Below, one piece after another: positions 12,946 to 17,564 of a stretch of DNA of 17,564 nucleotides; positions within the stretch are counted from its first letter, which is position 1; every line of letters begins with the position of its first letter. The notes under the pieces were generated by a model. The model was not told where the DNA came from. It saw only the letters and a list, made by a program, of their open reading frames with translations, and searched no databases. The DNA is from Methanobacteriota archaeon (lineage in GTDB: Archaea > Thermoplasmatota > Thermoplasmata > RBG-16-68-12): positions 1 to 17,564 of the forward strand of contig VBMC01000049.1 in the NCBI GenBank assembly GCA_005879015.1, given 5' to 3'. Made by a program: the position numbers and the translations under genes.

Positions 12946-13781
12946 CAGATCCCCTCCGGGCCGAAGTCGTCCTCGGGCGGGGGCGGCAGCTCCGATTCCG
13001 GCATAGGTGGCGGCGGGACCGGCGGCGACTCCTTCAGGATGTCCTCGAGGGTCGTGGAGTACCGCCGACGGAGGGCGTCCCGTTGCAATTCATAGAGGCG
13101 ATGCGTCGCGCCGATCGACATCTCCATCGCCTTTTGGAACTCGTCGTACGTGAGATGTCCGTCCATCTGGAGGAGCACGATCTCGCCGGTTCGCGGGACG
13201 ATCGCCATGGGGCAGTCCGCGTCCCCGAAGTTGTCCTCTTCCTTGTTCAGGTCGACGCAGACGACGCCATCGATCTTCCCCGAGGCGCAGGACGCAACGA
13301 GGTCCCGCATCGGGACCCCGGCGTCGGCGAGGGCCACGCTCGCGGCCGTCAGGCCCGCACACCGCGTCCCGGCATCCGCTTGGAGGACCTCGATGAAGAT
13401 ATCGACCGACGTCCGAGGGAATTGTTCCTTGAAGACGACGGCCGAGAACGCCTCCGAGATCACCTTCGAGATCTCGACGGAACGCCGATCCGGCCCGGGC
13501 CGCTTCCGGTCGGAGACACTGAAGGGCGCCATGTTGTATCGGCACTGGACGAGCGCCCGGGCGGGGTCCTGCAAGTGACGCGGGTGGGCCTCCCGCGGCC
13601 CGTAGACGGCCGCGAGGACCTTGTTCCCGCCCCATTCGATGTACGCGGAACCGTCAGCCCGACGCAGCACGCCCGCCTCGATCCGCACCGGCCTCAGTTC
13701 ATCCGCCTTCCGACCGTCCAACCGCCGTCCATCCGCTTTGATCAACTTCATCTCTTTCTCGATGTGCTCGATATCTTCCAT
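12945..13781 (-). CDS. rrp41: Exosome catalytic subunit Rrp41
   Basis: Catalytic RNase PH-family subunit of the archaeal exosome: phosphorolytic 3'-5' RNA decay and the reverse tailing reaction. The 278-residue protein has [13 protein letters not shown] at 20-32, the RNA/phosphate-binding Arg segment [19 protein letters not shown] at 82-100, and [20 protein letters not shown]. Asp183 and Asp189 there keep the six-residue spacing of the active-site pair. [15 protein letters not shown] at 211-225 is typical. Residues 251-278 add a Pro-rich acidic tail beyond the usual end. GGAG overlapping the rrp4 stop lies about 10 nt before the ATG. It follows rrp4 and overlaps rrp42. Confidence 0.97.
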   Translation of the reverse strand: MEDIEHIEKEMKLIKADGRRLDGRKADELRPVRIEAGVLRRADGSAYIEWGGNKVLAAVYGPREAHPRHLQDPARALVQCRYNMAPFSVSDRKRPGPDRRSVEISKVISEAFSAVVFKEQFPRTSVDIFIEVLQADAGTRCAGLTAASVALADAGVPMRDLVASCASGKIDGVVCVDLNKEEDNFGDADCPMAIVPRTGEIVLLQMDGHLTYDEFQKAMEMSIGATHRLYELQRDALRRRYSTTLEDILKESPPVPPPPMPESELPPPPEDDFGPEGI

Positions 13782-13794
13782 GTGCAGTCGCTCC

Positions 13795-14493
13795 TCAGGA
13801 GGGCCTGGGCCCTCGCGTCTCCCGCTGCGCCCCTTCGATCAGCTCGCGCACGGCTTCCGTAAGGCCGGACGCCTGGGCGCGTTCCTCGATTAGTCGGATC
13901 GCCCGCGCGGCGATCGCGGTGTCGCGGTCATTCCCGTCCAGCCAGATCCGGCCGTTCTGCCCGACGTAGATCTGGCAGTGGGTGAGGTCCTTGATCACGG
14001 AGATCATGCTCCCCTGCTTCCCGATCACTCGCGGGACCTTCGTCGGGGAGATCTCCATCACCATGCCGCCGTTCAGCCGCCGTGCCTCGTGTTCCTGCAT
14101 CGTGAGCTGGACGCGCTTGATTTCGTCCACGCTCAGTACGTGGGCCATGATTACGTCGCCGACCTTCAGGTACCGCGCGGTGTCGCCGAACTCGACCCGC
14201 CACGGCGACTCGGTCGCGTGAAGGGGCGCGGGATAGGGGGAGTTGATGTCGACGAGCCAGTGGGAGGCACCGAGGTCGGTGACCTCGCCGATTACCGCAT
14301 CGCCGCGTTGGGGAATGTAGCGCCCGCTCAGCGGGATCACGCTGACGAGCCCGTCCTGCTCGTTCCGAATGCCCAATTGTGCCGCGAAAACACGTCCGCC
14401 TTCGCTGTATGTGCCAGGCCCGGGTTTCAGCCCGGGGCCGCCGACGGCTTCGCCCGGGATGACAATCGGGCGGAGCGCCCCACTGCTCTGCAT
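13795..14493 (-). CDS. rrp4: Exosome RNA-binding cap subunit Rrp4
   Basis: Forms the RNA-binding cap on the exosome ring. The 232-residue protein has an N-terminal beta domain ([23 protein letters not shown]), an S1 domain at about 65-135 ([26 protein letters not shown]), and a KH domain at about 145-205 with the GKQG loop at 158-161 ([11 protein letters not shown]). The ATG at 14493 precedes the conserved N-terminus; the frame extends to 14706 but that part is not protein-like. Archaea usually have SBDS directly upstream of rrp4; here 1.7 kb intervenes. A GAGAGAG tract just before the ATG is a weak ribosome-binding candidate, and no TATA box is obvious. Confidence 0.95.
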   Translation of the reverse strand: MQSSGALRPIVIPGEAVGGPGLKPGPGTYSEGGRVFAAQLGIRNEQDGLVSVIPLSGRYIPQRGDAVIGEVTDLGASHWLVDINSPYPAPLHATESPWRVEFGDTARYLKVGDVIMAHVLSVDEIKRVQLTMQEHEARRLNGGMVMEISPTKVPRVIGKQGSMISVIKDLTHCQIYVGQNGRIWLDGNDRDTAIAARAIRLIEERAQASGLTEAVRELIEGAQRETRGPRPS

Positions 14494-14506
14494 TGGTGTC
14501 TCTCTC

Positions 14507-14650
14507 TCACGCGGCGCGTCGAAACGAGGGCCGGTACTTGAGGATGTCGGTCTCCTGAACCCCCATCCACCCGGGAGGAAAGCTTCTGCGCTCCACGGGT
14601 TCGGTCGCGCGTCGGTCGAGGAGGTCCTCAAGTTCCCGGACGGCCGACAA
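14507..14650 (-). CDS. Small ORF ahead of rrp4, unrecognised
   Basis: A 47-codon frame from a TTG at 14650 (in-frame TAG a few codons upstream) to a TGA 13 nt before rrp4. The sequence looks like protein: a charged amphipathic helix (SAVRELEDLLDRRATEPVE) followed by SFPPGWMGVQETDILKY and a basic end. Third codon positions are mostly G or C, as in neighbouring genes. It occupies the same strand and position from which SBDS would normally lead into rrp4, so it may be a small cotranscribed gene or the C-terminal remnant of a lost one. I recognise no family. The rest of the 250-bp gap 14494-14743 shows no clear promoter or RNA. Confidence 0.35.
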   Translation of the reverse strand: MSAVRELEDLLDRRATEPVERRSFPPGWMGVQETDILKYRPSFRRAA

Positions 14651-14743
14651 GGAACGGATCCGGGTCCCCTAGCTTGGAGGCGTTCACAACGGTTCGAAAC
14701 CCTCATGGCCTGATTCTCGCTTCGTACTCGGGGGTTCGACCGC

Positions 14744-16117
14744 TTGGCTCAATCGTCCCAGCAACGAGGCGAGACCCCAACTGCGAGCCTTCAACGTCGC
14801 CGAACCGTTCTTCGTGCGATCGCCACTTGCTTGGTGGCCACAAGCATTGCCGTGGGCATAACGCTCTGGGCATACTCGACCGGGTGGACCGCCACGGTCC
14901 TCACCCCGGGGCTCTCCAGCGGGGCGTCCATGGCCGTTCGCAGCGACGGGACGGTTCACGTGGCGTACTCCGCGGGCGCCCTGCACTATGCGACCAATGC
15001 CGGCGGCCGATGGACCGACACCCTCATCGACGCCAACGGGAGTCGCTCCAATGGTCCGACCGCATCCCCGGCGCTGACAATCGACGCCGCGGGGACGATC
15101 CGGGTCGCCTACAAGTGTAGCGATGAGCAGGCGCGCGACTGTATTCGGATTGCGACCGAACAAGGCACGGAGTGGACGGTGGAGACGGCCGTCACCGCGA
15201 ACTACTTGTGGCAGCCGTTTCTCGCCGTGGACACGAACGGGCAGGTTCACATCGTCTACACGTATGTGCCCGCGGTCATCGGATCGGTGGAGTCGAGGAT
15301 CCAGGTCGAGTATCTGGCTCGCTCGAATGGTAGCTGGAACAATTCGACCGTCGTTACCGTCTATGCGCCGGCCATGTACGAGGGCGTTGCCACCGACATC
15401 GCGGTCGACGGCCAAGGGAATCCGTACGTCGCGGTAAGTGCGGCGCCGACCGCGGGTGGGATCGGCTATTATGCCCGCGGCACCACCGGTTGGGAGTTTC
15501 ACCCCTTGACGAACGCCTCGTCCGCCAACGATTGCATTCGGATGCGCACGGACGGAATTGGGGCGCTGCACGTCGCCTACCCGATCACAAGTTCCGGTCG
15601 AACGGTCATCGAATACACGACAAATGCCGGCGGCACATGGGCACGGACGGACTTGAACGCGGATGCCGCCCCGGACACGTGCGTTGCGCTTGCGGTGGAT
15701 TCGGTGGGCCGTGTACACGTACTGTACGAAGGGCGGGCTGGCGCCCTCATGCATGCGACGAACGCGGCTGGTGATTGGCGGGCGGAGGAGGTCGGGGATG
15801 CGCACCCCGAGTCCTCCGCATCCTCGGGCCTAGGGATTGGGATCGGTCCTGGAACCCATGTTCACATGGTCACGACCGACTCCCAACCGTCCTACAACCG
15901 CCTTCTCCACGTGACCAACATCGTGGATTCCTCGAACTTCGCCGATTACTTTGGACACGCGTCACCGACGGTCCAAACTGAGGTCCTCGTCGGAGTCACT
16001 GCGGTGATCGCCGTCTTGGTTGTCGAGCGCGGTCTCCGATGGCGCACGGCCCGAATGGCGCGAAGAGCGTCGGGCCGCATGCTATACGAACGGATTCGGA
16101 CGGATCGACCGCCCTAA
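14744..16117 (+). CDS. Membrane-anchored beta-propeller repeat protein
   Basis: A 457-residue protein of unknown specific function. A basic N-terminus (QRRR) precedes a membrane segment at about 22-43, and a second segment at about 412-427 is followed by a basic tail (RWRTARMARR), so the middle should be extracellular with both ends inside. Between them are seven degenerate repeats of the type AVD-x2-G-x-VHVAY-x(n)-YATNAGG-W, beginning near residues 64, 111, 160, 219, 267, 316 and 364, which suggests a seven-bladed propeller. There are several Asn-x-Ser/Thr sites. The TTG is the first possible start after an in-frame TGA at 14711; no ATG lies before the membrane segment. It is the only plus-strand gene within the exosome-proteasome superoperon. 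Confidence 0.82.
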   Translation: MAQSSQQRGETPTASLQRRRTVLRAIATCLVATSIAVGITLWAYSTGWTATVLTPGLSSGASMAVRSDGTVHVAYSAGALHYATNAGGRWTDTLIDANGSRSNGPTASPALTIDAAGTIRVAYKCSDEQARDCIRIATEQGTEWTVETAVTANYLWQPFLAVDTNGQVHIVYTYVPAVIGSVESRIQVEYLARSNGSWNNSTVVTVYAPAMYEGVATDIAVDGQGNPYVAVSAAPTAGGIGYYARGTTGWEFHPLTNASSANDCIRMRTDGIGALHVAYPITSSGRTVIEYTTNAGGTWARTDLNADAAPDTCVALAVDSVGRVHVLYEGRAGALMHATNAAGDWRAEEVGDAHPESSASSGLGIGIGPGTHVHMVTTDSQPSYNRLLHVTNIVDSSNFADYFGHASPTVQTEVLVGVTAVIAVLVVERGLRWRTARMARRASGRMLYERIRTDRPP

Positions 16118-16136
16118 GTCACTCGTTGTTCCCTAA

Positions 16137-16165
16137 AAAAGTCCTGACCCTCCCGACGGACTTTT
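16137..16165. terminator. Bidirectional terminator between convergent genes
   Basis: The inverted repeat AAAAGTCC / GGACTTTT encloses a 13-nt loop between the propeller-gene stop (16117) and the SBDS stop (16171). Read on plus it ends in TTTT; read on minus the stem runs into six T. Archaeal transcription ends at U-rich tracts, so it may serve both genes. Confidence 0.6.
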
Positions 16166-16170
16166 CTGAG

Positions 16171-16911
16171 TTACACTCGCTGATCGGCCTTGAGGATCCG
16201 GGTCTCGACGTTTCCCTTCGTCTTCGCATTGAGCCGCTCCAGAAACTCCGTCTGCATGCCGGCCGGCATCTCGACGAGCCCGATCCACGCTCCTGTCGAA
16301 GACCATTCTTCTTTGACGATCGTCCCGAACGACTTGATGTCGCCGTAGGCCTTAGCGCTGTCCTCCGCGCTCAGCTTCACCGCAATCCGAACCTTCTCGA
16401 AGCGAATCGGAATCAGAGGGCGAAGGGCGTCGAGGACTTCCTTGACCTGCTCCTCGATGCTCTTGAACGGGTCGACGTGGACCTTCGCCTCCTCCATCGC
16501 ATTCTCGATGCGCTGGGGTGGATGGGGAGTGCTGGTCTGCGGGTTGATCGCGTTCGCCGCGATGTACTGGACGATCTGCTTGCGCTTCGCCTCCAGCATC
16601 TGCCGACGCTGTTCCGTGGTCAGCTGGATCTCGCCGCGCTGGATGATCTGCTTCGCGACGGCGAGGGGCTCCGTCGTCCCGAAGAACTCGGCCATCTTGT
16701 CTTCCGACGCCTTCGAGCCTTTGTGGGCGTCCTTGAAAATCTCGTCGATCGCAAGCTCCTTCAGGAGGTCCACGTCCTTGCCGTCACGGACCTTCTGGAC
16801 CGCCTCCGGCTTCACGAGGATCTCGAACTTCTCGCCCGACTTCTCGACGCGGGCGATCACGTATTCCTTGAAAATATCGTCCCGTCGGTCGCTTCGGAGT
16901 TCTTTAGGCAT
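16171..16911 (-). CDS. sdo1: SBDS family ribosome maturation protein
   Basis: Archaeal homologue of the Shwachman-Bodian-Diamond protein (yeast Sdo1), which acts in late 60S/50S subunit maturation, in eukaryotes by helping release eIF6. The 246-residue protein shows domain I ([22 protein letters not shown], then [22 protein letters not shown]), a helical domain II ([20 protein letters not shown], then [20 protein letters not shown]), and the ferredoxin-like domain III ([20 protein letters not shown]). The ATG lies 8 nt after the psmA stop. The psmA-SBDS-rrp4-rrp41-rrp42 order is the archaeal norm, here interrupted after SBDS. Confidence 0.96.
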   Translation of the reverse strand: MPKELRSDRRDDIFKEYVIARVEKSGEKFEILVKPEAVQKVRDGKDVDLLKELAIDEIFKDAHKGSKASEDKMAEFFGTTEPLAVAKQIIQRGEIQLTTEQRRQMLEAKRKQIVQYIAANAINPQTSTPHPPQRIENAMEEAKVHVDPFKSIEEQVKEVLDALRPLIPIRFEKVRIAVKLSAEDSAKAYGDIKSFGTIVKEEWSSTGAWIGLVEMPAGMQTEFLERLNAKTKGNVETRILKADQRV

Positions 16912-16919
16912 GAGGTCGC

Positions 16920-17564
16920 CTAGGACGCCGTCGGTACCCGGGTGAGGTACTGGCCCACTTCCGATTCCGGGAGGCGACGGAACTTCTCGCCCTCGACGAT
17001 GAGGCCGACCTCGATCGCCCGCGCGTCCAGCTTCTCGCCTTCGGAGGCTTTCTGCAAAGCTTCGAGACCGAGGACGATCGAATCGTCCTGGGTCATCCCC
17101 TCTTTGTACTTTTCTTCGAGGAGCTCCATGACGGCCTGACGGCCCTGTCCGATGCTGCCCGCCTTGTACGATACGAGGGCGCCGCTCGGGTCTGTCTCGA
17201 ACAGATGGGTTCCGAGATCGTCCACGCCCGCGACGAGCAACGCGGTCCCGAAGGGCCGGACCCCGCCGTACTGCGTGTAGTTCTGTTTGTAATCGCAGAT
17301 GCGCTTCACGAGGAGGTCGACTCCAATCTTTTCGCTGTACGTGACCTTGTTGATCTGTGCCACCAGGCGGGCATAGTCCACGAGGACCCGGGCATCCGCG
17401 ACGAGGCCCGAGGTCGCCGCCCCGACGTGGTCGTCGATTTGGAAGATCTTCTCAATCGAAGCGGTCTCTACGAGCCGGGAACCGAGCTTCTTGTCGGCCA
17501 TCAGGACGATTCCGTTCTTGAACTTCAGGCCGACCGTGGTGTTCCCACGGGTCACGGCGACGCG
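16920..17564 (-). CDS. psmA: Proteasome alpha subunit, N-terminus cut by window edge
   Basis: Outer-ring subunit of the archaeal 20S proteasome, which gates access to the proteolytic beta rings. The visible 214 residues begin at [18 protein letters not shown], in frame to the last base, so about the first 30 residues, including the gating N-terminal helix, lie beyond the window. The GTG at 17555 is not the real start. Alpha-type features include [64 protein letters not shown] and [19 protein letters not shown]; the N-terminal catalytic Thr of beta subunits is absent. It is followed by SBDS after 8 nt, the usual archaeal pairing. Confidence 0.95.
   Translation of the reverse strand, partial: RVAVTRGNTTVGLKFKNGIVLMADKKLGSRLVETASIEKIFQIDDHVGAATSGLVADARVLVDYARLVAQINKVTYSEKIGVDLLVKRICDYKQNYTQYGGVRPFGTALLVAGVDDLGTHLFETDPSGALVSYKAGSIGQGRQAVMELLEEKYKEGMTQDDSIVLGLEALQKASEGEKLDARAIEVGLIVEGEKFRRLPESEVGQYLTRVPTAS

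Noticed and set aside
14685..14705. GGTTCGAAACC resembling a tRNA T-arm
   Set aside because: No flanking acceptor, D or anticodon stems could be assembled on either strand.
1..17564. CRISPR array, IS element, transposase, integrase or toxin-antitoxin pair
   Set aside because: No spaced direct repeats, terminal inverted repeats or recombinase motifs were seen on either strand.

Overview
The window is archaeal chromosome: high GC, almost every base coding, with TTTAAA-type TATA boxes about 30 bp ahead of several starts (several look leaderless), archaeal-type riboflavin enzymes and the archaeal exosome/proteasome/ribosome superoperon. The gene set suits a high-GC euryarchaeal lineage, possibly Thermoplasmatota, but no single gene here fixes the taxon.

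Layout. 1-623 (-) is the N-terminal part of a multi-zinc-ribbon protein, cut by the window edge. 768-2900 (+) is methionyl-tRNA synthetase. 2901-3346 holds a doubtful minus-strand ORF. 3347-4009 (+) is a PHP-domain phosphoesterase, converging on a Roadblock/LC7 protein at 4011-4370 (-). 4449-6509 (-) is a compact riboflavin/FAD operon, ribB-ribL-ribC-ribH, with overlapping stops and starts. 6608-7669 (+) is a bifunctional phosphoglucose/phosphomannose isomerase. It converges on a tRNA-Ser(GGA) gene (7671-7786, -) that is interrupted in the T-loop by a 32-nt intron with a complete bulge-helix-bulge fold.

7834-14493 (-) is a long information-processing gene string: rrp4, rrp41, rrp42, eL43 (L37Ae), rpoP, pcc1, prefoldin beta, a DUF106/EMC3-like membrane insertase, cytidylate kinase, cbf5 and a Ste24-like M48 protease. 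The proteasome alpha subunit (5' end off the window) and SBDS at 16171-17564 (-) are its usual upstream partners. Between SBDS and rrp4 lies an oppositely oriented gene for a membrane-anchored, probably seven-bladed beta-propeller protein (14744-16117, +), plus a small minus-strand ORF just ahead of rrp4.

The genes link protein degradation (proteasome), RNA decay and maturation (exosome, Cbf5), ribosome assembly (SBDS, eL43), transcription (RpoP), tRNA modification (Pcc1/KEOPS) and membrane protein insertion. The two strongest oddities are the T-loop intron in tRNA-Ser and an eL43 gene reduced to 49 codons, with its entire zinc ribbon missing at a run of eight G.
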